A stretch of 9,839 nucleotides of DNA from Ruminococcaceae bacterium UBA866 (lineage in GTDB: Bacteria; Bacillota; Clostridia; Oscillospirales; Ruminococcaceae): NCBI GenBank assembly GCA_002295325.1, contig DBGA01000069.1:11089-20927 (forward strand). Direction: 5' to 3'. The position numbers were made by a program, and so were the translations under genes. Below the pieces are notes generated by a model. The model was not told where the DNA came from and searched no databases. It saw only the letters and a program-made list of their open reading frames with translations. Positions 1 through 6,431 of the stretch are shown here, piece after piece; position 1 is the stretch's first letter; every line of letters starts with the position of its first letter.

Positions 1-205
1 ACTCACTGCTCTCTCCAATTTTTTGACCTACAAACACTTGGTCACCCTTTTTTACCGATGGTTCGCAAGCCACACCCATATGTTGAATCATTGGAATTGT
101 AACTAATTTAGGCAATACAATATCAACTGTTGCTTTGTCATTAGTATTTTTGTAATGATTAACTTGGACACCAGGTAAGAATTTCTTGCTTTTTAAAATA
201 CCCAT
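1..205 (-). CDS. rnfC: RnfC, electron transport complex subunit C (N-terminal fragment)
   Basis: This is the first 68 codons of a gene that runs off the left edge. RnfC is the peripheral, cytoplasm-facing NADH- and iron-sulfur-binding subunit of the Rnf complex, which couples electron flow between ferredoxin and NAD to Na+ or H+ transport. The visible part matches the RnfC N-terminal biotinyl-like region: a short basic start, then VTIPMIQHMGVACEPSV and KKGDQVFVGQKIGE, the family pattern of IPxxQHxGxxxxPxVxxGDxVxxGQxIG. The ATG at 205-203 is preceded by a strong GGGAGGTC ribosome site ending six bases upstream. The gene follows the Gx-transporter gene after a 53-nt gap, so it probably shares the transcript of the flavin genes. 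The iron-sulfur motifs lie outside the window, so the call rests on the N-terminal motif and the neighbours. Confidence 0.85.
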   Translation of the reverse strand, partial: MGILKSKKFLPGVQVNHYKNTNDKATVDIVLPKLVTIPMIQHMGVACEPSVKKGDQVFVGQKIGESSE

Positions 206-258
206 TTTGACCTCCCTGTGTGAATTATAAATTTTTAAAGAATGAAAAGTGACATTAG

Positions 259-789
259 TTATTTATTATGACCAACCCTTTTCATAGCTGGTAACATCAC
301 CTTTAAAATTGTGCCAGTTATAATCCCCATTGCAACACCAGAAATAATTAGAATAGGGGTATAATAAAATGCCAATGTGCTAGACAATAAAAAGATTGAT
401 ACAATCAGCTGACCGATATTGTGTGCAATTGCTCCACAAACACTAATTATTATATACGAAATTTGTTTTTTTTTCAATGCCAAAAGCATAATAATTATTA
501 AAATAGAAAATAATCCACCTAACATACTCATAAAAAATGCTGTTGGTCCTCTAGTTAAGAAAACAAATGAAGATTTTAGCAATAAAATAGTAAATGCTGA
601 TTTTTTTCCTATAAAAAATATGCAGTACATTACAACAATATTTGATAGCCCAAGTTTAACCCCTGGAGGTAGTGCTGGAAGTGGTGGAATTAAAGTCTCC
701 ACAAACATAAGAACAACAGCTAGAGCAAAAAGCAAACCTAGCTGTGTCAACTTTTGTATATTAACTTTTGGTGTTGTAAAATTGCTCAA
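259..789 (-). CDS. Gx transporter / heptaprenyl diphosphate synthase component I family membrane protein
   Basis: This is a 176-residue, very hydrophobic protein with about five membrane segments. Family marks are PGVKLGLSN (residues 42-50), RGPTAFFMSMLGG (80-92) and GAIAHNIGQ (119-127), typical of the Hpre_diP_synt_I family. That old name is misleading: the family groups with ECF-type substrate-binding components (the Gx_transp clan) and is found repeatedly beside rnf and apbE genes. A transport role, perhaps for a flavin or a quinone precursor, is inference; no substrate can be read from the sequence. The start is TTG at 789-787. An in-frame TAA sits two codons upstream, AAGGTGG is seven bases before the TTG, and the next in-frame Met is residue 28, inside the first membrane segment. 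It lies 22 nt after the NusG-II gene and 53 nt before rnfC. Confidence 0.82.
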   Translation of the reverse strand: MSNFTTPKVNIQKLTQLGLLFALAVVLMFVETLIPPLPALPPGVKLGLSNIVVMYCIFFIGKKSAFTILLLKSSFVFLTRGPTAFFMSMLGGLFSILIIIMLLALKKKQISYIIISVCGAIAHNIGQLIVSIFLLSSTLAFYYTPILIISGVAMGIITGTILKVMLPAMKRVGHNK

Positions 790-796
790 TGGTTAA

Positions 797-803
797 CCAC
801 CTT
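797..803 (-). promoter_or_regulatory. ribosome binding site that decides a TTG start (Gx transporter gene)
   Basis: AAGGTGG on the minus strand lies seven bases before the TTG at 789-787. Together with the in-frame TAA at 795-793 it fixes the start of the membrane protein gene at a non-ATG codon. Confidence 0.7.
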
Positions 804-811
804 GTTTAATT

Positions 812-1201
812 TTAATTTACCATGATATCTATTTCTTCTTTATTACCAACAAGCTTTAAAGAAACCTTATTGGGTAGACAAATAGCTACTGAATTTGCTT
901 TATCTAGATATCCAAAGTTTTCACAAAGCTTGTCCGGACAATCGGTATTCACAAACCTTATTTTTTGGTCTGTTATTTGGAAGCTTACGTTTTTATTTTC
1001 AGATAATTCAAAAATGGCATCTGAAGCAGTATCAAGCCGAATTTTCTTCACGATTTTACCATCGTAGGAAATCTGTGCTATTAATTTGCCCTCATTATTA
1101 TTTTTCATAAATAACATCGCAATTACGCACACTCCAATTATAACTATAATTACAGCAATATCGGTTGGTTTTAAAAACTTTCTCTTTTCTTTTTTTTTCA
1201 T
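812..1201 (-). CDS. NusG domain II-containing small membrane-anchored protein
   Basis: This 129-residue protein has a basic N-terminus, one membrane segment (about residues 14-32) and an extracytoplasmic NusG domain II (about 38-129). The domain's C-terminal signature is clear: NTDCPDKLC (residues 85-93), a Gly at 97, then ICLPNKV (107-113). Three cysteines (C88, C93, C108) sit in this signature. Despite its name, the protein lacks the N-terminal NGN domain of the transcription factor NusG and is membrane-tethered, so it is not expected to act in transcription. Its function is unknown. In Firmicutes the family travels with apbE, Gx transporter and rnf genes, so a role in assembling or serving extracytoplasmic flavin electron carriers is a reasonable inference. 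The ATG at 1201 has an AAAGGGA ribosome site and lies 11 nt after the apbE stop. Confidence 0.85.
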   Translation of the reverse strand: MKKKEKRKFLKPTDIAVIIVIIGVCVIAMLFMKNNNEGKLIAQISYDGKIVKKIRLDTASDAIFELSENKNVSFQITDQKIRFVNTDCPDKLCENFGYLDKANSVAICLPNKVSLKLVGNKEEIDIMVN

Positions 1202-1212
1202 TATATTTCCCT

Positions 1213-2229
1213 TTATGATAGAGTATAGCTGTCATTTGTAATTTCAAAGCTATCTTTTAAGCTAGGAGAGATATAAACGTTATTTTCATTATCAACAATA
1301 ATTACCTCAAATCTGTCGTCGTTAATGTAATCGTTAATATGCTCTTTTCCTGCAATAAAAAGTGTGGTTGAAAGAAAGTCAGCAAGACCACCATCTTCAC
1401 ATATAATCGTCACGCCGGCAAGGTCGCTAGGATAAGGGTAGCCTGTATTTACATCTAAAATATGATGATATTTTATGCCGTCCTGCTCAAAATAACGCTC
1501 GTAGGCTCCGGTTGTTGCAATAACTTTATCTTTTACAGTTAACTTACCTAATAATTCGTTACCTGTAATACCCTTTGGGTCACGAATTCCAACAGTGAAA
1601 AGAGATTTATTTGGCTTTGTCCCGTATGCAACAATATTGCCACCTATAGATACAAGTGCAGAGGTAATTCCTTGCTTTTGATATTCATCTTTTATACGGT
1701 CAACAATATATCCCTTTGCAATTCCACCTAAATCAAGTGCCATGTCCTTTTTAGCAAGCATAATACTTTTTTCGGTTTCATTAAGTATAATGTTCTTATA
1801 ATCAACTAGCTTTAACGCCTCATCTATTTCCTCTTGTTTCGGAACACGTGCCTTTTCCGTATCAATGCCCCATAGTAATGTCAATGGAGCAATGGTAATA
1901 TCAAATCTATCTCCAGATAATTCACTATATCTTTTTGCAGTTTTTACGAGTTCGAATGTATAGTCTTTGACCTTTACAGAAGATACACCTGCATTTTTGT
2001 TGATTTTATCTATGTCAGAGCCGTCAATAAATAATGACAGCTGATTTTCCAAGTTAATTAAAAGAGTGTTTACATTTTCAGATGCAATTTTATTGTTTTT
2101 TCCATATGTTTGTTGAGTAATATATGTACTCATAGCAAATATTTCAGTATTATAGGGTTTGTCTGATGAACTGCAGCCTGTTAAATTCACAATGATTATA
2201 GCACATAGAACAACTATTAGTCTTTTCAT
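1213..2229 (-). CDS. apbE: FAD:protein FMN transferase (ApbE family lipoprotein)
   Basis: ApbE moves the FMN half of FAD onto a Ser/Thr of target proteins such as RnfG, NqrC and FMN-binding lipoproteins, using Mg2+, outside the cytoplasmic membrane. This 338-residue copy has a lipoprotein signal ending in LTGC (Cys19), so it should be anchored to the outer face. Family motifs in order: FDITIAPLTLLWG (109-121), ALDLGGIAKGY (164-174), SIGGNIVAYG (194-203), TTGAYERYF (239-247), HHILDVNTGYP (255-265) and ADFLSTTLF (283-291). D284 and T288 match the usual metal site. The length is normal and nothing is missing. The ATG at 2229 is preceded by AAGGAT. The gene lies 95 nt after the FMN lipoprotein gene, with a stem-loop in the gap, and 11 nt before the NusG-II gene. 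Its substrates are probably that lipoprotein and the RnfG expected beyond the left edge. Confidence 0.95.
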   Translation of the reverse strand: MKRLIVVLCAIIIVNLTGCSSSDKPYNTEIFAMSTYITQQTYGKNNKIASENVNTLLINLENQLSLFIDGSDIDKINKNAGVSSVKVKDYTFELVKTAKRYSELSGDRFDITIAPLTLLWGIDTEKARVPKQEEIDEALKLVDYKNIILNETEKSIMLAKKDMALDLGGIAKGYIVDRIKDEYQKQGITSALVSIGGNIVAYGTKPNKSLFTVGIRDPKGITGNELLGKLTVKDKVIATTGAYERYFEQDGIKYHHILDVNTGYPYPSDLAGVTIICEDGGLADFLSTTLFIAGKEHINDYINDDRFEVIIVDNENNVYISPSLKDSFEITNDSYTLS

Positions 2230-2258
2230 AATTTTATCCTTAATTTTAATTGCATTTG

Positions 2259-2264
2259 ATTATA
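2259..2264 (-). promoter_or_regulatory. possible -10 element upstream of apbE
   Basis: A perfect TATAAT on the minus strand lies 29 bases before the apbE ATG, just after the stem-loop. No good -35 hexamer stands 16-18 bases upstream and there is no TGn extension. In DNA this AT-rich a chance match is quite possible, so this is only a candidate internal promoter. Confidence 0.2.
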
Positions 2265-2266
2265 TT

Positions 2267-2306
2267 AGTAAAAACATTCGTACATAAATGCACAAATGTT
2301 TTTACT
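2267..2306 (-). terminator. long stem-loop, candidate intrinsic terminator or processing site
   Basis: Arms at 2306-2289 and 2284-2267 form an 18-bp stem closed by a 4-base TTTA loop in the minus-strand transcript. Sixteen pairs are Watson-Crick and two are G-U wobbles. In the plus-strand transcript the same two positions become A-C mismatches, so the structure favours minus-strand RNA. A TTTTT run in the 3' arm, following the inner stem, resembles the U-tract of an intrinsic terminator, and the matching AAAAA run lies in the 5' arm. The stem is AU-rich and no further U-run follows, so termination may be partial. It lies between the FMN lipoprotein gene and apbE, where it could lower apbE expression relative to its substrate or mark an mRNA end. 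Confidence 0.5.
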
Positions 2307-2324
2307 GAATAATAATATAATTTT

Positions 2325-2765
2325 TTATCTTTCAACTTTTACTGTCGCAGTGTCGCCTTTTGACATGTTTTTTGAAAGTTCTTTTACTAGAACCTTTAAA
2401 GCATCAGAAGTATGAGTAGCACCAGCTACAACATCAACTTTTTCAACATCTTGAGTATCAAGAAGTTGTTTTTCTAGTTTTGGGAAGAAGTCGCTTGGCC
2501 AAGTTGCAAATCCAGCATCTTTCATTGCTTTGTCATATGCTTCATCACCGTTTTTCAATGTGCCTTCTTTATTAACTGAATCAAAATTAACTTCGGTAAT
2601 CTTTCCACCAGAAACTGTAAGCTCAACGAAATCTTTCCAATTGTGGTCATCAAATGTAGAGAACTCCGCCTTGTAGGTGCCATCTTTCATTCCCTTTGAA
2701 GTACAACCAACGAACATAGCACCAACTAGTGTAAGTGCAAGAACTAGACATAAAATCTTTTTCAT
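2325..2765 (-). CDS. FMN-binding domain lipoprotein (extracytoplasmic flavoprotein)
   Basis: This 146-residue exported lipoprotein has a signal peptide ending in FVGC (Cys21) and one FMN-binding domain (about 28-132). The domain begins MKDGTYKAEF, continues with VSGGKITEVNFD, and ends in the flavinylation motif DVVAGATHTS (111-120). ApbE is expected to attach FMN through a phosphoester at Thr117 of AGAT. The first motif residue is Ala114 where the RnfG/NqrC consensus has Ser or Thr; Firmicute lipoproteins of this type often vary here. The likely role is to carry electrons at the outer membrane face, passing them to or from Rnf or another partner. It is not RnfG itself, since it lacks a membrane anchor helix. 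The ribosome site is near perfect, AAAGGAGGA, eight bases before the ATG. It is 66 nt downstream of the clpE stop and precedes apbE, its probable modifying enzyme. Confidence 0.88.
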   Translation of the reverse strand: MKKILCLVLALTLVGAMFVGCTSKGMKDGTYKAEFSTFDDHNWKDFVELTVSGGKITEVNFDSVNKEGTLKNGDEAYDKAMKDAGFATWPSDFFPKLEKQLLDTQDVEKVDVVAGATHTSDALKVLVKELSKNMSKGDTATVKVER

Positions 2766-2785
2766 TAATAATATCCTCCTTTTTG

Positions 2786-2818
2786 TTATTGTTTACAACC
2801 TATTATTGTTTTACACAA
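2786..2818. repeat. two imperfect direct repeats upstream of the FMN lipoprotein gene
   Basis: TTATTGTTTACAA (2786-2798) and TTATTGTTTTACACAA (2803-2818) recur with 17 bp between their starts, in the gap between the clpE stop and the FMN lipoprotein start. Each contains a TTGT...ACAA inverted element. They could be an operator pair at the head of the flavin module, but the region is AT-rich and chance is possible. No convincing promoter hexamer pair is visible in this gap. Confidence 0.3.
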
Positions 2819-2831
2819 GACAGGCTATAAG

Positions 2832-5099
2832 CTACATGGATGTCAGCACGATACCTGTTTCGTTTGCAGTAAGTGATATTGCATTAATTTTTTTATCAAA
2901 GTTATCAATAAGAAGCCCAGCAATTTTATCTTCAACTTCTTTTCGTATCACTTTGCGAATATCCCTTGCATTAAACTTTCCACCATCTGCTAAATCTGCT
3001 ATTTTAATTGTAGCTAGATTATCATAACATAGTTTGATGTTTTTTTCAAGTAGGGATACATTTAATTCTTCTAATAATATTTTAGAGATATTAACCATAT
3101 CGTTTTTAGTCAGTTGGTTAAAGACAACCACTTCATCAACTCTTCCTAAGAATTCAGGTCTTAAAAATTCCGACAATGCTTTCAAAGCCTTTTCTTTAGC
3201 AATCTCTTTTGGAGCCTTATTAAAGCCCACAACGTTACTTTTATCATTTGATCCAGCATTTGAAGTCATAATAATAACAGTATTTTCAAAGTTTACATTT
3301 CTTCCGTGAGCATCTGTTACTTTACCCTCATCAAGTATTTGTAGAAGTATATTCATTACATCTGGATGTGCTTTTTCAATTTCATCAAAAAGAACTACAG
3401 AATAGGGTTTACGTCTAACCTTTTCAGTAAGCTGTCCAGCGTCATCATATCCAACGTATCCTGGAGGTGAACCGACCAAACGTGAAACTGCGTGTTTTTC
3501 CATAAATTCAGACATATCAAGCCTTATGATTGGATCTACAGAATCAAACAATGTTGTTGAAAGCACCTTAACAAGCTCGGTTTTTCCCACACCAGTTGGT
3601 CCAACAAATATAAATGATGTTGGTCTTTTTTTAAGTGAAAGTTGTAATCTGTTCCTTTTGATTGCCAAGGTTACTGCCTTTACAGCATCGTCTTGACCAA
3701 TAATACGTTTTTTAAGTTCATCTTCTAAGTTAATAATTTTTTTATAGTCATTTTGTTCAATCTTTGAAGAAGGGATTCCTGTGCAAAGTTCAATAACCTT
3801 TGCAAGGTCATCAACTTCAACACTTACATCGTTAACGATTGGCTCAAGGACTTTTAATTTGCCCTTCACATTTATTAATTCAGCTTTTACTGTTGCAATC
3901 CGCTCGAAATCTGTATTTTCACTTACTTCTTCAAGTTTACTTTCCTCATTTATAAGCATTTTAAGTTCATTATTAAGCTTAGCATAATCTGTAAGCTCTT
4001 TACTTTTTAAAGATGCACAAGCGCAAGCTTCATCTAATAAATCAATTGCCTTGTCTGGCAAAAATCTATCATTAATATATCTTTCAGACCAAATTACAGC
4101 TAGTTTAACAATCTCTTCACTTACTTTAACCATATGATGATGTTCATAATAAGATTTAATTCCCATTAAAACATTAATTGTATCATCTATAGACGGTTCG
4201 TTTACCGTAACGGGCTGAAAACGTCTTTCAAGTGCAGCATCTTTTTCTATATTTTTTCTATATTCATTGAACGTTGTAGCACCGATTACTTGTATTTCAC
4301 CACGAGAAAGTGCAGGTTTCATAATGTTTGCAGCACTCATTGATCCCTCAGAATCTCCAGTACCAACAAGGGTATGAACCTCATCAATAAAAAGAATAAT
4401 GTTCCCCATTGCTTTTACTTCATCAATAAGTCCCTTAACACGACTCTCAAATTGACCTCTAAACTGTGTTCCTGCAACAAGGGCAGTCAAATCAAGTAGG
4501 TACAGTTCTTTATCAAGAAGTCTAAATGGTACCTCTCCGTTTACAATTCGCTGTGCTATCCCCTCTGCTATTGCAGTTTTACCCACGCCTGGTTCACCAA
4601 TTAAGCATGGGTTATTTTTAGTTCTTCTACTTAAAATCTGAACAATTCTATATATTTCATTTTCTCTTCCAACAATTTTATCTAATCTGCCTTCCTTGGC
4701 TTTTTCACACAAATTTGTGCAGTAGGTGTCAAGAAATTTTGCTTTTGTTTTTTGCTTTTTAGCATCCTTTTCCACTTTTTTATCAGCTGACCCAGTATTG
4801 TTTGGCATTTCGCCAGCAGGAACCGGCTTTTCACCACCAAATAAATTTTGCAGAAAATTTGGCATGGTTTCGGCACCACCAAACTCAAATGAATCACCCT
4901 CAGTCATTTCCATAAGCTGATTGCTCATTTGGTCTAAATCATCTTCTGTCATGCCCATATTTTCAAGCATAGATGAAATTTGTGGAAGTCCCATATCCTT
5001 AGCGCATTGCCAACATAGTCCTTCGTTTATCGTTTCGCCATTTTCAATCCTTTGAACATATAGGATTGCTGGGCGTTTTTTACATTTGCTACAAATCAT
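2832..5099 (-). CDS. clpE: ClpE-type AAA+ ATPase, zinc-finger Clp/Hsp100 unfoldase
   Basis: This is an ATP-driven unfoldase expected to feed proteins to ClpP in the cytoplasm. The N-terminus is a C4 zinc finger (C3, C6, C29, C32) as in ClpE, not the double Clp-N repeat of ClpC. A Met-, Gly- and Lys-rich linker follows (about 41-120). The first AAA module has GEPGVGKTA (168-176), ILFIDE (235-240) and the arginine pair ERR (291-293). A charged middle region (about 372-420) resembles a UVR motif around [12 protein letters not shown]. The second module has GPTGVGKTE (500-508), VVLFDE (568-573), TSN (612-614) and sensor 2 ARDIRK (711-716). VGF at 624-626 matches the ClpP-docking loop. At 755 residues it is near the ClpE norm. 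The ATG at 5099 overlaps the pgsA stop by 11 nt, with AAGGGGAAAA upstream. No ctsR, mcsA or mcsB lies nearby. Confidence 0.9.
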   Translation of the reverse strand: MICSKCKKRPAILYVQRIENGETINEGLCWQCAKDMGLPQISSMLENMGMTEDDLDQMSNQLMEMTEGDSFEFGGAETMPNFLQNLFGGEKPVPAGEMPNNTGSADKKVEKDAKKQKTKAKFLDTYCTNLCEKAKEGRLDKIVGRENEIYRIVQILSRRTKNNPCLIGEPGVGKTAIAEGIAQRIVNGEVPFRLLDKELYLLDLTALVAGTQFRGQFESRVKGLIDEVKAMGNIILFIDEVHTLVGTGDSEGSMSAANIMKPALSRGEIQVIGATTFNEYRKNIEKDAALERRFQPVTVNEPSIDDTINVLMGIKSYYEHHHMVKVSEEIVKLAVIWSERYINDRFLPDKAIDLLDEACACASLKSKELTDYAKLNNELKMLINEESKLEEVSENTDFERIATVKAELINVKGKLKVLEPIVNDVSVEVDDLAKVIELCTGIPSSKIEQNDYKKIINLEDELKKRIIGQDDAVKAVTLAIKRNRLQLSLKKRPTSFIFVGPTGVGKTELVKVLSTTLFDSVDPIIRLDMSEFMEKHAVSRLVGSPPGYVGYDDAGQLTEKVRRKPYSVVLFDEIEKAHPDVMNILLQILDEGKVTDAHGRNVNFENTVIIMTSNAGSNDKSNVVGFNKAPKEIAKEKALKALSEFLRPEFLGRVDEVVVFNQLTKNDMVNISKILLEELNVSLLEKNIKLCYDNLATIKIADLADGGKFNARDIRKVIRKEVEDKIAGLLIDNFDKKINAISLTANETGIVLTSM

Positions 5100-5640
5100 T
5101 TGTTTTCCCCTTTATATTTAGTAGATTAAAGAATATTGACATATACATAACTAAAGCAAATAGAACTAAAATAATTGTAATTACTATAATTATATTAATC
5201 AGAATTGGATTCATATCTGGAATTATTAAAAACAATCCCATTGCAACATACAATTGAAATGTAGATAGCTTACCATACCATTTTGCAGATGGTATGGGTC
5301 CACCGAATTTTAATTGTATAGCTCCACCAGTTAGCATAACCAATTCTTTAACAACATATATGATTAATAAAATTAATAATTGATTATATCTTACTGTAAG
5401 ACAAGCACAAACAGCAATTTGAGTAAGCTTGTCCGCAACTGGATCAAGTATAATTCCTAAATCTGAAATTTGATTGTATCTTCTTGCAATAAATCCGTCA
5501 AGAAGGTCTGTCAATCCTGAAACTGCCAATATAATTACAGGCCACCAACTAAATCCTTCCCCCTCAGTAATAATAAATACTGGTACAAAAATCGGAATGA
5601 GAAAAATCCTAAAGATAGACAGTAAGTTTGGAATAGTCAT
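5089..5640 (-). CDS. pgsA: CDP-alcohol phosphatidyltransferase, probably phosphatidylglycerophosphate synthase (PgsA)
   Basis: The family joins a CDP-activated lipid to an alcohol; PgsA makes phosphatidylglycerophosphate from CDP-diacylglycerol and glycerol-3-phosphate in the membrane. The complete signature D-x2-DG-x2-AR-x8-G-x3-D-x3-D is present: D45, D48-G49, A52-R53, G62, D66 and D70. It begins MTIPNLLSIFRI, as PgsA-like proteins do, and has about five or six membrane segments over 183 residues, a normal length. KWYGKLST (120-127) corresponds to the GKxKT stretch of PgsA, with Ser at the second Lys position, so the exact alcohol substrate is less certain than the family; a cardiolipin synthase of the CDP-alcohol type is the main alternative. 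The ATG at 5640 is preceded by GAGGTGA. It lies 27 nt after the cvpA-family gene and overlaps the clpE start. Confidence 0.85.
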   Translation of the reverse strand: MTIPNLLSIFRIFLIPIFVPVFIITEGEGFSWWPVIILAVSGLTDLLDGFIARRYNQISDLGIILDPVADKLTQIAVCACLTVRYNQLLILLIIYVVKELVMLTGGAIQLKFGGPIPSAKWYGKLSTFQLYVAMGLFLIIPDMNPILINIIIVITIILVLFALVMYMSIFFNLLNIKGKTNDL

Positions 5641-5667
5641 AATTCACCTCAAAAAATAATTATAGAT

Positions 5668-6366
5668 TTAGAATAAAAAATGTCTTATTATATATGTCGA
5701 ATTCACAACTTCATTATTAATCCAAGGCAACTCATTGGCTGTTAGGGAAATAATAGTAGAAACAATCAAAGCCAAAAGGTAGAACACTATCCCTGTTTGA
5801 ATTATTCCCAACAATCCTCCTAAAATAGAATTTATAGGTCCTATAATAGGTATAGCATATATTCCCTTAAACATCTTTGCAATTATCTTAACAAATATAG
5901 TACACAAAATGAATATTATGAAACAGGAAATAACTTCCATTAATGATAATATAATAGGTGCAACCACATTATCAGCAATAACTGAACCTAACTTATCTAA
6001 AATTCCACCAGTTTGGTTGTCGATTAATTTAATCAATTCACCCTCACCGCCAAAACTACCCAAAATCGGATTTTGTAGTATTGGTGGTAGTTTTGCTAGT
6101 ATAGCTGGAACAACCACCGAAACGGACACTGCTCCTGTATTGGCTGCTACGGTCTTATTAATATTTTCTATGATTGATGCCCGAATAAAATTATCAAACA
6201 GATAAACGGAAACAATTTTACTTAAATAAATTGCCAAGAAGATTGAAAAAACATATCCTATAACCAAAATTATAGAACGAATAAACCCTTTTCGATAGGC
6301 ACCATAAATTATAAAGAAACCAATTAACGCAGTTACAACGTCAATTATAAATGAATATGTAGCCAT
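5668..6366 (-). CDS. CvpA family membrane protein
   Basis: This is a 232-residue membrane protein. The N-terminal hairpin, with GAYRKGFIRS near residues 22-31, and the C-terminal stretch IPIIGPINSILGGLLGI fit the CvpA/colicin V production family. About four membrane segments flank a less hydrophobic middle (about 60-130) that may lie outside the membrane. The family's molecular function is not settled; it has been linked to envelope homeostasis and bile or stress tolerance in other bacteria. I place the start at the ATG at 6366, because AAGGAGA lies five bases upstream. An in-frame ATG 36 nt further up (6402) would add a polar 12-residue extension and lacks such a site. It follows the DUF5711 gene after 65 nt and precedes pgsA by 27 nt. 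Confidence 0.8.
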   Translation of the reverse strand: MATYSFIIDVVTALIGFFIIYGAYRKGFIRSIILVIGYVFSIFLAIYLSKIVSVYLFDNFIRASIIENINKTVAANTGAVSVSVVVPAILAKLPPILQNPILGSFGGEGELIKLIDNQTGGILDKLGSVIADNVVAPIILSLMEVISCFIIFILCTIFVKIIAKMFKGIYAIPIIGPINSILGGLLGIIQTGIVFYLLALIVSTIISLTANELPWINNEVVNSTYIIRHFLF

Positions 6367-6371
6367 ATACT

Positions 6372-6378
6372 TCTCCTT
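6372..6378 (-). promoter_or_regulatory. ribosome binding site that decides the CvpA start
   Basis: AAGGAGA on the minus strand sits five bases before the ATG at 6366-6364. It favours that codon over the in-frame ATG at 6402, which would place this site inside the coding region. Confidence 0.7.
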
Positions 6379-6390
6379 AACAATATTAAT

Positions 6391-6416
6391 TTTATAAGTC
6401 ACTAATGGTTTATAAG
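6391..6416. repeat. pair of TTTATAAG direct repeats upstream of the CvpA gene
   Basis: The octamer TTTATAAG occurs at 6391-6398 and again at 6409-6416, 18 bp apart, in the 65-nt gap before the CvpA gene. On the minus strand each reads CTTATAAA, which could also serve as a -10-like element. Its AT-richness makes chance recurrence possible, and no -35 partner is evident. Confidence 0.2.
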
Positions 6417-6431
6417 AAAACTAGTATTGAA

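Noticed and set aside
206..212. GGTCAAA on the minus strand, matching a CtsR heptad
   Set aside because: CtsR operators need two such heptads in tandem. Only one is present, and it is part of the rnfC ribosome site running up to the ATG.
419..796. 125-residue plus-strand open frame opposite the Gx-transporter gene
   Set aside because: It is antisense to a recognisable membrane protein gene, has no family motif, and its composition mirrors the opposite strand.
812..1201. NusG transcription factor
   Set aside because: The protein has only domain II behind a membrane anchor and lacks the RNA-polymerase-binding NGN domain.
2230..2324. FMN riboswitch upstream of apbE
   Set aside because: The gap is too short and contains a simple two-arm hairpin, not the multi-helix junction of an FMN riboswitch.
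2785..2798. Possible Rex (NADH-sensing repressor) site at TTGTTATTGTTTACAA
   Set aside because: The half-sites are imperfect and too closely spaced for the usual 18-bp Rex consensus TTGTTAA-N4-TTAACAA, so I do not call it.
2677..3027. 116-residue plus-strand open frame across the clpE/FMN lipoprotein gap
   Set aside because: It covers the ends of two well-supported minus-strand genes and has no recognisable motif. It looks like a chance frame.
4682..4897. 71-residue minus-strand frame inside clpE, as a possible frameshift
   Set aside because: The clpE frame is intact through this linker region, and the alternative frame matches no family.
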